From Bacteroidales bacterium (GTDB taxonomy: Bacteria > Bacteroidota > Bacteroidia > Bacteroidales > WCHB1-69), in NCBI GenBank assembly GCA_031266895.1, contig JAISAD010000025.1, forward strand, positions 1 to 24,160: a stretch of DNA of 24,160 nucleotides, read 5' to 3'. Both the position numbers and the translations under genes were made by a program. Each line of letters starts with the position of its first letter. Position 1 is the stretch's first letter. Below are positions 1 to 9,018 of the stretch, one piece after another. The notes below the pieces were generated by a model. It made no database searches. It had not been told where the DNA came from and saw only the letters and a program-made list of their open reading frames with translations.

Positions 1-639
1 GGCACGCTCAACGACTACTTTCTCGCCGCCGAAAGCTACCTGCAGGAGGGCAATTTTGACGGCGCCTTCAGCACCATTTACGACTACACTCAGCTCCACC
101 CCAAGCTGGACGAAGCCACACTTGCCGAAATTAAAGACTACCTGGACTACCTCACATGGCTCGAAAAGCTGGCGCAGTCAGGCAGAAGCATCTACCAGCT
201 AAACAGCAGCGACATTGACGAGCTGGTGGATTACGTGCACAACAGCACCGGCCGAGGCCGTGTGCTGGCACACAACATCCTGTGCGGCCTGTATGACATC
301 TGCCTGGAAGAGCTGCCCGAAAAATCGCAGGCCATGGCATACGGAGGAGTGCACGGAAGCGCCACATCCTCCTCTGCCCCCTCTGCAGGCAAGGTACAGG
401 TATTTCCCAATCCGGCAAAAGAATACGCCTCGTTTATCTGGGATTTTGGCAGCTTCGACGGCACGGCGCAGCTCTCCATTACCGACCAGAGCGGCCGGCC
501 GCTCCTCACCCGTCCGCTCCCGGGCGCACAGGGTCAGTGGATTTGGGAAACCGGCAGTGTCCCCTCCGGCAGCTATATCTACAGCGTAATCGCCAATGGC
601 CTGCAGATAGAGAGCGGAAAGATTGTGGTGACAAAGTAA
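1..639 (+). CDS. T9SS-secreted protein, C-terminal part (type A sorting domain), 5' end outside the window
   Basis: The reading frame is open from base 1 to a TAA at 637-639, giving 212 codons; the start lies outside the window. The last ~85 residues look like a type IX secretion C-terminal sorting domain: a VFPNPA motif, then GRPLLTRPL, a W(E/D)T-like turn at WIWETGSVPSG, SYIYSV, and a closing GKIVVTK. Such domains direct export through the T9SS and are removed or anchored at the cell surface. Before it sits a short Ser/Ala/Gly-rich linker (GSATSSSAPSAG). The upstream ~130 residues look helical and include TGRGRVLAHNILC, a type of segment common just before the sorting domain in large Bacteroidota surface proteins. 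The catalytic or adhesive part is not in view, so substrate and role are unknown. The DNA is visibly more GC-rich than the right half of the window. Confidence 0.85.
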   Translation, partial: GTLNDYFLAAESYLQEGNFDGAFSTIYDYTQLHPKLDEATLAEIKDYLDYLTWLEKLAQSGRSIYQLNSSDIDELVDYVHNSTGRGRVLAHNILCGLYDICLEELPEKSQAMAYGGVHGSATSSSAPSAGKVQVFPNPAKEYASFIWDFGSFDGTAQLSITDQSGRPLLTRPLPGAQGQWIWETGSVPSGSYIYSVIANGLQIESGKIVVTK

Positions 640-667
640 AACAGGACGCGGAAACACAGTATTATAT

Positions 668-702
668 ACGTCTGGTAGAGACGTGATACATCACGTCTCT
701 AC
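668..702. repeat. Palindromic intergenic repeat with a 12-bp perfect hairpin
   Basis: Arms at 675-686 and 691-702 (GTAGAGACGTGA / TCACGTCTCTAC) are exact reverse complements around a 4-base loop (TACA). A third partial arm, ACGTCT at 668-673, can pair instead with AGACGT at 679-684, so two mutually exclusive folds exist. There is no T-run after it, so a classical intrinsic terminator is not supported. It resembles the GTAGAGACGTG-type palindromes I associate with dispersed intergenic repeats in some Bacteroidota genomes; that association is from memory and was not searched. Confidence 0.7.
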
Positions 703-778
703 ATAGAATCCGGTGCATGCCCTCAGGCATCAGATTACGGTAACAAGGGTTGATAAAACGGCAGAAAAAAAAATATTG

Positions 779-786
779 TATTTTTG
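779..786 (+). promoter_or_regulatory. Bacteroidota -7 promoter element for etfB
   Basis: TATTTTTG matches the Bacteroidota -7 consensus TAnnTTTG and lies 34 bases before the etfB start codon at 821. A clear -33 TTTG at the usual 19-21 base spacing is not present; the nearest GTTG (749-752) is too far. The element lies inside the longer possible reading frame that begins at 713, which argues for the 821 start. Confidence 0.6.
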
Positions 787-820
787 CGCCCCGAAACAGA
801 ACATTACAAAAACAAAATTT

Positions 821-1690
821 ATGAGTTTGAAAATCGTTGTTTTAGCGAAGCAGGTTCCGGATACCCGAAATGTGGGCAAGGATGCCATGAAAGAGGATGG
901 AACTGTAAACAGGGCGGCGCTTCCCGCCATTTTTAATCCCGATGACTTGAATGCTTTGGAAATGGCCCTGCAGGTGAAAGAGGCTTTGCCCGATGCGGAA
1001 ATCCTGGTCATTACCATGGGACCTCCCCGTGCGGCCGACATTGTTCGCGAATCGCTCTATCGAGGCGCTGACAGGGGCTTTCTGCTTACAGATGCCAAGT
1101 TTGCCGGCTCCGACACGCTGGCAACCTCCTATGCCCTTTCCAAAGCGGTAATGCGCTGCCAGCCCGACCTTATTTTCTGTGGCGTGCAGGCCATTGACGG
1201 CGATACCGCCCAGGTTGGTCCCCAAATTGCCGAAAAATTGAATTTTCCCCAAATTACCTATGCCGAAGCATTAATAGCCGTATCGTCGAAAAAAATCAGC
1301 CTCAAAAGACGTTTGGAACATGGAGTGGAGACTGTAGAAGCCGCATTGCCCCTGCTGGTTACCGTGCACAGTTCTGCCCCTGCCTGTCGCGCCCGAAATG
1401 CCAGGCGGGTAATGCAGTTTAAACATGCGCATACCCCGTCCGAACTGACCGGCATTGCCCGCGACTATACCCAAATCTACCGGCAGCATCCCTGCCTTAA
1501 TATTGAGGAGTGGAACGTGCAAACCATCGAGGCAGACCTCGCAAAGCTTGGCCTTTCGGGATCGCCCACCAAAGTAAAAAAAGTAGATAATGTAGTGCTC
1601 GTGCAAAAGGAGTCAAAACAGATGTCGGATTCCGATGCAGACGTGGAACTGATGATCACAGAACTGATGGAAAACCACATCATTGGATAG
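821..1690 (+). CDS. etfB: Electron transfer flavoprotein, beta subunit
   Basis: EtfB (FixA family) is one half of the cytoplasmic EtfAB heterodimer that accepts electrons from acyl-CoA dehydrogenases and passes them on. From the ATG at 821 the product is 289 residues, close to family size. The N-terminus MSLKIVVLAKQVPDT is the typical start (VKQVPDT-like at residues 9-15). The nucleotide-binding segment GVQAIDGDTAQVGP is at residues 121-134, and the later (R/K)RLEHGVETVEAALP region is also family-typical. The frame could extend up to 713, but that extension covers the -7 promoter element and has no homology-like character, so 821 is chosen. etfA follows after 57 bases and an acyl-CoA dehydrogenase after that, supporting a shared electron-transfer role. 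Confidence 0.95.
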   Translation: MSLKIVVLAKQVPDTRNVGKDAMKEDGTVNRAALPAIFNPDDLNALEMALQVKEALPDAEILVITMGPPRAADIVRESLYRGADRGFLLTDAKFAGSDTLATSYALSKAVMRCQPDLIFCGVQAIDGDTAQVGPQIAEKLNFPQITYAEALIAVSSKKISLKRRLEHGVETVEAALPLLVTVHSSAPACRARNARRVMQFKHAHTPSELTGIARDYTQIYRQHPCLNIEEWNVQTIEADLAKLGLSGSPTKVKKVDNVVLVQKESKQMSDSDADVELMITELMENHIIG

Positions 1691-1747
1691 CCGGATTTCA
1701 GTTTAACCCGTTAAAAATTTAAATTTTACACTTTAAAACGAATCAAA

Positions 1748-2767
1748 ATGAACAATGTTATAATTTATTGCGAACAAAACGAATCGGGAAAAATAGCCGA
1801 TGTTTCGCTGGAATTGCTCTCTAAGGGGCGAAAAATAGCCAGTCAGCTGGGGAGCAAGCTGGAAGCGGTTCTTTTAGGACACGGCCTTGCAACTGCCATC
1901 GAGCAGCTGAGCTGGTTTGGAGTGGATACTGTGCATGCTGCAGACGACAGGAGGCTGTTTCCCTACCGCACCCTGCCGCACGCCACCCTGATTACCGAAC
2001 TCTTTCGCCGCGAAACCCCGGAAATTGCCATATTCGGCGCTACTTCCGTCGGACGCGATCTAGCCCCGCGCGTGGCTTCAGCATTGCGTTGCGGCTTAAC
2101 TGCCGACTGCACCAGCCTCGAAATAGGAAATCATCGTATTGAAAAACAGGGAATCACCTATGAAAATCTGCTCTATCAAATAAGGCCTGCCTTCGGAGGA
2201 AATATTATCGCCACAATTGTCAATCCCGAAACAAGACCGCAAATGGCCACCGTGCGCGAAGGAGTAATGAAACTTGAACCGGCAGAAAAAAGCAACACTC
2301 CCGTACTGAAAACTGTTCCGCTCGACACCTTGTCGCCTCTTGATGAACTGGTGCAAATCATAGACCGTCAGATGGAAGCGCCGAAAGTAAATCTGAAAGG
2401 ATCCCAAATTATTGTAGCTGGCGGCTATGGTATGGGCAATAAGGCAAATTTTGACCAGCTGTTTCATCTTGCTACACTGCTGGGTGGAGAGGTAGGCGCC
2501 ACTCGTGCCGCTGTTGATGCCGGTTTCTGTGGACATGAGCGCCAAATCGGACAAACCGGCCTTACTGTGCGGCCTAAATTATATATTGCTTGTGGTATTT
2601 CAGGATCAGTGCAGCACCGAGCAGGCATGGACCAGTCGGCTAAAATCATCAGCATCAATACCGATGCCGGTGTGCCGCTCAACGCTATTGCCGACTATGC
2701 CATACAGGGAGATATTATGACGGTGCTTCCTAAGCTTATCGCCTATTATAAAAAGCACAGCAAGTAG
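1748..2767 (+). CDS. etfA: Electron transfer flavoprotein, alpha subunit
   Basis: EtfA (FixB family) is the FAD-binding partner of EtfB; 339 residues, normal length. The C-terminal FAD domain is complete: VAGG at residues 223-226, ATRAAVDAGF, GQTG at 268-271, GISGSVQH at 283-290, and INTDAGVPLN near the end, where the phosphate and adenine of FAD are bound in known EtfA proteins. The N-terminal domain carries the usual ATSVGRDLAPRVASAL segment. The gene is 57 bases after etfB and 68 bases before the acyl-CoA dehydrogenase. The start at 1748 is preceded by an A-rich leader with no strong ribosome-binding site, as is usual in this phylum. Confidence 0.95.
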   Translation: MNNVIIYCEQNESGKIADVSLELLSKGRKIASQLGSKLEAVLLGHGLATAIEQLSWFGVDTVHAADDRRLFPYRTLPHATLITELFRRETPEIAIFGATSVGRDLAPRVASALRCGLTADCTSLEIGNHRIEKQGITYENLLYQIRPAFGGNIIATIVNPETRPQMATVREGVMKLEPAEKSNTPVLKTVPLDTLSPLDELVQIIDRQMEAPKVNLKGSQIIVAGGYGMGNKANFDQLFHLATLLGGEVGATRAAVDAGFCGHERQIGQTGLTVRPKLYIACGISGSVQHRAGMDQSAKIISINTDAGVPLNAIADYAIQGDIMTVLPKLIAYYKKHSK

Positions 2768-2835
2768 CCAAAATACAATCATTTACTTTTAAAATTTGTA
2801 AAAGCACTGATTTTAAACAATAAAAACGAAGAATA

Positions 2836-4536
2836 ATGGAAAACTTTTTTTTAGATAACGAGACTTTAAAATTTCATTTAATGCACCCTTTAATGAAGAA
2901 AATCGTAGAGATGAAGGAGTGCGGCTACAATGAAGCCCAACAATATGAAATAGCGCCATTCGACTATGATGATGCTATGGACTCCTACGAAAAAATTCTT
3001 GAAATTATTGGGGAAATTTGTGGAGAAATTATTGCGCCCAATGCGGAAAATGTAGATTTGGAAGGTCCAAAACTGGTTGATAACGAAGTAATCTATGCTT
3101 CCGGTACCCAGCAAAACCAGCAATCCCTGATTAATGCCGGAGTTTATGGCATGGCACTGCCTCGCCGGTATGGCGGCCTCAATTTCTCGATGGTTCCCTA
3201 TGTAATGGCAGCCGAACTGGTGGCGCGTGCAGATGGCAGCTTCGCCAATATCTGGGGACTGCAGGATTGCGCTGAAACCATTTACGAATTTGCTTCCGAA
3301 GAGTTGAAAGAGGCCTATTTGCCGCTGATTCCGAAAGGCTTTACCTGCTCCATGGACCTGACCGAACCCGATGCAGGGTCGGATCTGCAGGCAGTGCAGC
3401 TCAAAGCCACTTTCGACGAAAAGGCAAATTGCTGGCGGTTGAACGGCGTAAAGCGCTTCATTACCAACGGCGATGCCCACATTAAGCTGGTACTGGCGCG
3501 GTCGGAAGCCGGATCGGGCGATGGCCGCGGATTGTCTTATTTCCTTTACGACCGCAAGGATAAAGCCGTAACCATCAGGCGCATGGAGCATAAATTGGGC
3601 ATTAAGGGCGCGCCGACCTGTGAACTGGTATTTAACAATGCGCCTGCACAACTTGTTGGCGAGCAGAGGCTGGGACTTATCAAATATGTAATGACGCTTA
3701 TGAATGGCGCGCGCCTGGGAGTAGCCGCTCAGGGCGTTGGCATTGCCGAAGCCGCCTACAGGGAAGCATTGAAATATGCCCGCGAAAGAGAGCAGTTTGG
3801 AAAATCCATTATTCATTTTCCGGCCGTTTACGAAATGTTGGGCAACATGCGTGCCAAAATTGACGCCATTCGCACCATGCTCTACGAAACCTGCCGCTTT
3901 GTGGATTTAAGTAAGCTGTATGAGCAGTTGGGCAAAGAGCGTTCGCTGACAGGGGAGGAGCGTAGCGAAATGAAACACTACCAAAGGCTGACCGACATCT
4001 ATACGCCCATGCTAAAGCTGATGTCAAGCGAATATTGCAACCAGATTGCCTACGACGCCTTGCAGGTACACGGCGGCACAGGCTACATGCAGGATTTCCC
4101 GATAGAGCGGCTTTACCGCGACGCCCGCATTACCTCCATATACGAAGGCACATCGCAACTGCAGGTGGTGGCTGCGATAAAAGGCGTCAGCAACGGCTCA
4201 TTTTTGAAGCAGATTAAGGAATATGACAGTATGGAAGTCAACAGCAACCTTGCCGGTCTGCAAATGCAACTGCAGGAAATGACCGCCCGCTTTGAAAAAA
4301 TGTGCGAAGCAGCCAAAAACTATAATAATGCGGAAATGTACGATTTTGTGGCACGCCGGCTGGTAGAAGCCGCAGCCAATATTATTTTGGGCTACCTGCT
4401 GCTTGCCGATGCCGATCGCTGTGAAAAATATACAGCATCAGCCCGTATTTTTATTGGTGCGGCCAATGCGCAAAATTTTGAAAAGGAAGCATTTGTAAAC
4501 AGCTTTTCGGCAGGAATCAATGAAATATACAAATAG
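2836..4536 (+). CDS. Acyl-CoA dehydrogenase with C-terminal extension
   Basis: FAD-dependent acyl-CoA dehydrogenase, 566 residues, oxidising an acyl-CoA thioester to the 2-enoyl form and handing electrons to EtfAB encoded just upstream. Visible features in order: N-terminal helical domain; FAD/substrate region with CSMDLTEPDAGSDLQ and the beta domain (WRLNGVKRFITNGD); C-terminal helical domain with RLGVAAQGVGIAEAAYREAL, YAREREQFGKSI and ALQVHGGTGYMQDFPIERLYRDARI. Glu437 in IYEGTSQLQ sits where the catalytic base of medium-chain acyl-CoA dehydrogenase lies. About 110-120 residues follow this, longer than the ~380-residue classical enzymes and like the extended bacterial type with an extra C-terminal domain. 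The acyl substrate cannot be predicted. Probably in one operon with etfBA. Confidence 0.93.
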   Translation: MENFFLDNETLKFHLMHPLMKKIVEMKECGYNEAQQYEIAPFDYDDAMDSYEKILEIIGEICGEIIAPNAENVDLEGPKLVDNEVIYASGTQQNQQSLINAGVYGMALPRRYGGLNFSMVPYVMAAELVARADGSFANIWGLQDCAETIYEFASEELKEAYLPLIPKGFTCSMDLTEPDAGSDLQAVQLKATFDEKANCWRLNGVKRFITNGDAHIKLVLARSEAGSGDGRGLSYFLYDRKDKAVTIRRMEHKLGIKGAPTCELVFNNAPAQLVGEQRLGLIKYVMTLMNGARLGVAAQGVGIAEAAYREALKYAREREQFGKSIIHFPAVYEMLGNMRAKIDAIRTMLYETCRFVDLSKLYEQLGKERSLTGEERSEMKHYQRLTDIYTPMLKLMSSEYCNQIAYDALQVHGGTGYMQDFPIERLYRDARITSIYEGTSQLQVVAAIKGVSNGSFLKQIKEYDSMEVNSNLAGLQMQLQEMTARFEKMCEAAKNYNNAEMYDFVARRLVEAAANIILGYLLLADADRCEKYTASARIFIGAANAQNFEKEAFVNSFSAGINEIYK

Positions 4537-4564
4537 ACAGACAGATAACTTAAATTTGGAATAG

Positions 4565-6745
4565 ATGAGGCGAATTTTTTTTATGGCATTAGCTTGGAGC
4601 TTAAGCATATTGTATGCCTGTGCGCAGGATATCACAGTTGAAAACATTTGGAAAGAGCACCAGTTTGCTCCAAAAGGAGTAGCGGGCTACACCTCGATGC
4701 CCAACGGCGAAGAATATGCTAAAATAGGCTCTACCGGCATTGAACTCTACAGCTTTAAAACCGGCGAAAAAACCGGTACGCCACTGGATGTGGCCACATT
4801 GGAACTGTTGAGCGGTAATAAACTGAAATTGCGGCACATCAACGATTTTTCCTTCTCCGACAATGCACAAAAAATCCTGCTCGCCACCCGAATGGAAAGC
4901 ATTTATCGCCGCTCCACAAAAGCCTACTACTATATTTTTGACATAAAAAACCGTACCCTGACCCCGCTGGCCGATACCAATCTTGCCCCGCAGAGCTTTG
5001 CCACCTTTTCGCCGGATGCCGAAAAAGCAGGCTTTGTACGCGATAATAATCTGTACTACAAGGATCTGAAAACAGATGCCGAAGTCAAGGTAACAGCAGA
5101 TGGCCGCACCAATGCAATTCTAAACGGCATAGCCGACTGGGTTTATGAAGAGGAATTAGATATGGCACAATGCTTTACCTGGTCGCCAGACGGCTCAAAA
5201 CTGGCCTACCTGCGCTTTGACGAATCGAATGTAAAAGAATTTTCAATGACCGAATGGGGTAGCCTGTATCCTGCCGAATATCGTTACAAATACCCTAAGG
5301 CAGGCGAAGACAACTCGCTGGTAGAGGTGCATATTTACGACTGCAGCAGCAAGTTTGACAGGAAGCTGGAATTTGCCGATTTTACAACATCCTATTTTCC
5401 GCGTATCTATTGGCTGCCCGGAAACTCCACCCGGCTCATCACGCTAAAACTCAATCGCCACCAAAACAGGCTGGAGTTTATCAGTTACAACATGGCCGAC
5501 AATAGCTATGCAACACTCTTTACCGATGAAAATGAGAAATGGTTAAGCGTATCCGACAACTATTTCTTCCTTGATGATAAAACAGTATTGCTTTGCTCGG
5601 AAAGAAGCGGTTTTAACCATATTTACAGGGTTACGCTGGGCGGAGAAGTGAAGCCGCTTACGGGCGGCAATTGGGAAGTGGCCGAAATTTGCGCAGTGGA
5701 CAAGGCTAAAGGGCTGATTTACTACCTCTCTAATGAATCGGCTGTGCTCAATCGCGACCTTTATGTAATAGATTTGGCAGGCAAAAAGAAAAAAATGCTC
5801 TCTTCGGGCAGTGGCTGGAATAGCGCCCTCTTCAGCAGCAATGCCAAATACTACCGTAATATCTATTCCAGTTTGAACACCCCTCCCATTTATACCATTC
5901 ACGAAAGCAGCGGTAAAGAGCTGCGTGTATTGGAAAATAATGACAAGCTGGTAAAAAACATGCAACTGTATCATTTTATCCCAAGGGAATTTTTTTCGTT
6001 TACAACCGAAGAAGGGATCCAACTCAACGGATGGATGCTGAAACCCGGCAGTTTTTCAATCGCTAAGAAATATCCGGTGCTGATGTACGTGTACGGCGGC
6101 CCCGGCTCGCAAGAGGTGCAAAACAGCTTCAGAGGAGTTTACGACCTTGCCTGGTATCAGCTACTGGCTCAAAAAGGCTATATCGTAGTGTGCGTGGATG
6201 GACGCGGCACGGCAGGCAGAGGCGATGCATTTAAAAAATGTATCTACCAGCAGATGGGAAAGTACGAAGCGCTTGACCAGATAGCTGCTGCCCGCTATTT
6301 AAAAACACTTAGCTACGTGGACAGCAATAGACTGGGAATTTGGGGATGGAGTTTTGGAGGCTACCTTTCGGCCTTGACCAAATTCACTTCGGGCAATCTG
6401 TTCAAAATGGCAATTTCTGTAGCGCCCGTAACCAATTGGCGCTATTATGATAATATTTACACCGAGCGTTTTATGCGCACGCCACAGGAAAATCCGACCG
6501 GCTACGATAACAATTCTCCCATTACACATGCAGCCGGCTTGCAGGGCAGCTATTTGATAGTGCACGGCACGGCCGATGACAATGTGCATTTTCAAAATGC
6601 TATGGATTTGGCAGCATCGCTCAATTTAGCCGATAAGCAGTATGACCAGTTTTTTTATCCTAATAAAAATCATTTCATTATGGGAGGGAATACGAGATGC
6701 CATTTATATCGAAAATTGACGGACTTTATTATCAAAAAACTGTGA
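4565..6745 (+). CDS. Exported dipeptidyl peptidase IV family serine peptidase (S9B)
   Basis: 726 residues, the usual size of DPP IV. An N-terminal signal peptide (RIFFMALAWSLSILYACAQ) predicts export. A beta-propeller domain fills roughly residues 30-480 and carries DWVYEEEL, with Glu195-Glu197 matching the double-Glu motif that holds the substrate N-terminus in DPP IV. The alpha/beta-hydrolase domain has VYGGPGSQ, GWSFGGY with nucleophile Ser596, HGTADDNVHF (Asp671/672) and KNHFIMGG (His703), a complete catalytic triad. It should release X-Pro or X-Ala dipeptides from peptides in the periplasm or at the surface. It lies 28 bases after the acyl-CoA dehydrogenase and may be co-transcribed; a metabolic link between the two is not evident. 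Start at 4565 keeps a positively charged n-region. Confidence 0.93.
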   Translation: MRRIFFMALAWSLSILYACAQDITVENIWKEHQFAPKGVAGYTSMPNGEEYAKIGSTGIELYSFKTGEKTGTPLDVATLELLSGNKLKLRHINDFSFSDNAQKILLATRMESIYRRSTKAYYYIFDIKNRTLTPLADTNLAPQSFATFSPDAEKAGFVRDNNLYYKDLKTDAEVKVTADGRTNAILNGIADWVYEEELDMAQCFTWSPDGSKLAYLRFDESNVKEFSMTEWGSLYPAEYRYKYPKAGEDNSLVEVHIYDCSSKFDRKLEFADFTTSYFPRIYWLPGNSTRLITLKLNRHQNRLEFISYNMADNSYATLFTDENEKWLSVSDNYFFLDDKTVLLCSERSGFNHIYRVTLGGEVKPLTGGNWEVAEICAVDKAKGLIYYLSNESAVLNRDLYVIDLAGKKKKMLSSGSGWNSALFSSNAKYYRNIYSSLNTPPIYTIHESSGKELRVLENNDKLVKNMQLYHFIPREFFSFTTEEGIQLNGWMLKPGSFSIAKKYPVLMYVYGGPGSQEVQNSFRGVYDLAWYQLLAQKGYIVVCVDGRGTAGRGDAFKKCIYQQMGKYEALDQIAAARYLKTLSYVDSNRLGIWGWSFGGYLSALTKFTSGNLFKMAISVAPVTNWRYYDNIYTERFMRTPQENPTGYDNNSPITHAAGLQGSYLIVHGTADDNVHFQNAMDLAASLNLADKQYDQFFYPNKNHFIMGGNTRCHLYRKLTDFIIKKL

Positions 6746-6792
6746 TTTGAAATTGCGATTTACAGCTTTGAGAGCAGAAAAATTGAAAACCG

Positions 6793-7269
6793 ATGAATAG
6801 GTTACTCAAAAAGAATAGAAACAAAACAGGGATTGGGATTGGCTTGCTGGCGCTGCTCCTGCTGCTGGCAGGGTGTCATAAAAAGCAGAAGCTGGATAAG
6901 CCCGACAATTTAATATCCCGTAACATAATGCTGGAAATGATGGCTGACGGTTATATTCTGGAAGCTATGGTCTATTTGGCTCCGCCTGATACCGACAAGG
7001 GACACTATTGTGAATATCTGTATGCACAAATGTTTGATAAGTATGATATTGGCAAGGATGCTTTTGTAGCTTCGCTAACCTACTACCTCAGTGAAAAAGA
7101 TATGGCGACCCTTTTTTTGCAGGATGCTGCCAAAGTGATGACAAAACGCCGCGACCTGTACTATACCGAGATGCACGACATATTTGAAGCCGACAGCATA
7201 AAGCGCCTGTCGGATACTACTTCAATACAGGACGAAATACCAATAACAATAAATACTGAACAGCAATGA
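6793..7269 (+). CDS. Putative lipoprotein, DUF4296-like
   Basis: 158 residues with a lipoprotein signal: charged start, hydrophobic run LLALLLLLAGC and acylatable Cys28. The region after it (KPDNLISRNIMLEMMADGYILEAMV) matches the general pattern of DUF4296, a Bacteroidota-only family of unknown function. The rest is predicted helical (LSEKDMATLFLQDAAKVMTKRRDLYYTEM) with an acidic, low-complexity tail. It follows the DPP IV gene by 47 bases on the same strand and ends 11 bases before the convergent end of cca. No enzymatic residues can be named; function unknown. Confidence 0.8.
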   Translation: MNRLLKKNRNKTGIGIGLLALLLLLAGCHKKQKLDKPDNLISRNIMLEMMADGYILEAMVYLAPPDTDKGHYCEYLYAQMFDKYDIGKDAFVASLTYYLSEKDMATLFLQDAAKVMTKRRDLYYTEMHDIFEADSIKRLSDTTSIQDEIPITINTEQQ

Positions 7270-7295
7270 TAACTTGGCTTTCATTCGGTGCTGTT
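7259..7295. terminator. Weak hairpin between convergent gene ends
   Basis: AACAGCA (7259-7265) and TGCTGTT (7289-7295) are exact complements spanning the two stop codons of the lipoprotein gene and cca; an inner ATGA/TCAT can also pair. The loop is long and no real T-run follows on either strand, so a role as a bidirectional terminator is only possible. Confidence 0.3.
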
Positions 7296-8708
7296 TGCAG
7301 GTGTTAAGCCCAATTTAGCCGCCTCTTTCAGCATAAAATGGTAAGCAGCATCGTGGTTGTTTTCTACCATGCCGTCTAAAATCGCTTCACGAATCGCATT
7401 TTTGATAACGCCAACCTGATGACAGGGCGGCAAATTAAACGTTTGCATAATTTCAAGGCCATCCACAGGAGGCTGCCAATTGCGAACGCGATCCTTCTCT
7501 TCAATCTCTTTCAATTTTTGCCGTACTTTGGCAAAATTACCTATGCATCGGCGTATCTTTTCGGGATTCTTGGAGGTAACATCAGCTTCGCAAAGCAGCA
7601 TCAAGTCATCGACATCATCGCCGGCATCAAAAAGCAATCGGCGCACTGCGGAATCGGTAATCATATCTTCCACCAGCGCAATAGGTCTCAAATGCAGCAG
7701 TACCATTTTCTGAACATAACGCATTTTTTCATTGGCAGGCATCTTCAAATTGTGGAAGATAGATTTTACCATTTTTGAACCGATAAACTCATGTCCGTGA
7801 AAACTCCATCCTGTTTGCGGATCATATTTTTTGGTAGCTGGCTTGGCAATATCGTGCAGCAGTGCCGCCCAAAGCAGCCAGAGGTTGCCGCTTACCATAG
7901 CAATCTTGTCCACAACCTCGAGCGTATGCAGCCAATTATCCTTATGCCCGCGTCCGTCCAGATATTCCACTCCTTTCAGATTGAGCAATTGCGGTAAAAA
8001 TATAGACAATAATCCTGTGTCATTCAGCATTTTAATGCCATAGGAGGGCTTTCGTGAAAGCAAAATCTTGTTAAACTCCTCTACAATACGCTCTTTTGAT
8101 ATAATATTAAGGCGCTCCATATTACGTTTTATCGCTTCGTAAGTATCAGGATGTATGGTAAAATTGAGTTGCGAGGCAAATCGCACTGCTCGCAGCATCC
8201 GTAAAGGGTCATCCGAAAAAGTGATATCAGGATTAAGGGGAGTGCGTATAATTTTGGCATGCAGATCGTCTATGCCGCCAAAAACATCAATAAATTGATG
8301 TTTATACGAACCATTCAGCCCCACTGCCATGGCATTAATGGTAAAATCGCGACGATTTAAATCATCCTGCAATGTTCCGTTTTCCACCACTGGCTTACGC
8401 GAATCACGACTGTACGACTCTTTGCGAGCGCCCACAAACTCAATAATCGAATCCATGTAAATAAATTGTGCTGTTCCGAAATTTTTATAGAGATGCACCT
8501 CCGGCTTTGGGAATATTTCGCTGGCTGCGGCTATCGCTAAATCAATCCCGCTGCCCACTGCCAGAATGTCAATATCTTTGGAATTTCTGTTCAGAAAAAT
8601 GTCGCGCACCACACCACCCACAGCATAAGCCGATACCTGCAATTGGTCAGCAGCCTTTTCAACTATTTGATATATAGGGTGTTTAAGTTCTTTTAGTCTA
8701 TTCTGCAT
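7281..8708 (-). CDS. cca: CCA tRNA nucleotidyltransferase with HD domain
   Basis: 475 residues. This enzyme builds or repairs the 3' CCA end of tRNA from CTP and ATP in the cytoplasm. The head domain has GGVVRD at residues 31-36 and the metal-binding DxD pair Asp45/Asp47 (KDIDI), followed by RRDFTINAMA (119-128) and DDPLRMLRAVRFA (166-178), all characteristic of class II nucleotidyltransferases. A C-terminal HD phosphohydrolase-like domain begins around ALLHDIAKP (His285, Asp286). Poly(A) polymerase belongs to the same superfamily, but the HD domain and overall arrangement favour a CCA-adding enzyme. It is encoded alone on the minus strand, converging with the lipoprotein gene. A nearby tRNA-Pro gene lacks encoded CCA, so the enzyme is needed for its maturation. 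Confidence 0.92.
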   Translation of the reverse strand: MQNRLKELKHPIYQIVEKAADQLQVSAYAVGGVVRDIFLNRNSKDIDILAVGSGIDLAIAAASEIFPKPEVHLYKNFGTAQFIYMDSIIEFVGARKESYSRDSRKPVVENGTLQDDLNRRDFTINAMAVGLNGSYKHQFIDVFGGIDDLHAKIIRTPLNPDITFSDDPLRMLRAVRFASQLNFTIHPDTYEAIKRNMERLNIISKERIVEEFNKILLSRKPSYGIKMLNDTGLLSIFLPQLLNLKGVEYLDGRGHKDNWLHTLEVVDKIAMVSGNLWLLWAALLHDIAKPATKKYDPQTGWSFHGHEFIGSKMVKSIFHNLKMPANEKMRYVQKMVLLHLRPIALVEDMITDSAVRRLLFDAGDDVDDLMLLCEADVTSKNPEKIRRCIGNFAKVRQKLKEIEEKDRVRNWQPPVDGLEIMQTFNLPPCHQVGVIKNAIREAILDGMVENNHDAAYHFMLKEAAKLGLTPANSTE

Positions 8709-8951
8709 GAGAGATAAATTTGAAGACGCGAAGATACAATATATTTATTATTTATGGAAGAATATTTATGCAATATAATCCTGCCTGTGCATATTACGAA
8801 AAATTTTGATGGAAAAACACAAAAATAGGAAAACTCGAACTGTATATTTTGGTTTAATAGCAATGTAAAAACAGTAGAAATTGCAGACATGCGCCAACAA
8901 ATTGATGTTTTTATCTATGCGATTTTATTTATATTCAAACTGTTGCAAGAA

Positions 8952-8974
8952 AAAGCCTTGAAAAATAAGGCTTT
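8952..8974. repeat. 8-bp inverted repeat
   Basis: AAAGCCTT (8952-8959) and AAGGCTTT (8967-8974) are perfect complements with a 7-base loop. It lies well upstream of both flanking genes. Without a T-run it is not a good terminator; it could be a protein-binding site or chance in AT-rich DNA. Confidence 0.4.
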
Positions 8975-9010
8975 GAAAAATCAATCTACCGAATGAAATA
9001 AAAAAAATAG

Positions 9011-9018
9011 TATTTTTG
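9011..9018 (+). promoter_or_regulatory. Bacteroidota -7 promoter element for tRNA-Pro
   Basis: TATTTTTG fits TAnnTTTG exactly, 37 bases before the tRNA 5' end. The bases after it (CACCGAAAAATTT) closely match those after the L31 promoter at 9517. No clear -33 TTTG is found at the expected distance. Confidence 0.6.

Noticed and set aside
713..820. N-terminal extension of etfB starting at 713
   Set aside because: It covers the -7 promoter element at 779-786 and does not resemble any EtfB N-terminus; the ATG at 821 gives a standard start.
1714..1727. AAAATTTAAATTTT palindrome between etfB and etfA
   Set aside because: Short, purely A/T, and expected by chance in such leaders; no T-run or G/C stem to act as a terminator.
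2890..3816. 308-residue minus-strand frame inside the acyl-CoA dehydrogenase gene
   Set aside because: It is antisense to a gene with full family motifs and has no recognisable domain; a shadow frame.
8952..8974. Inverted repeat as terminator of cca or a leader of the tRNA
   Set aside because: It lies upstream of cca rather than after it, has no T-run, and is before the tRNA promoter.
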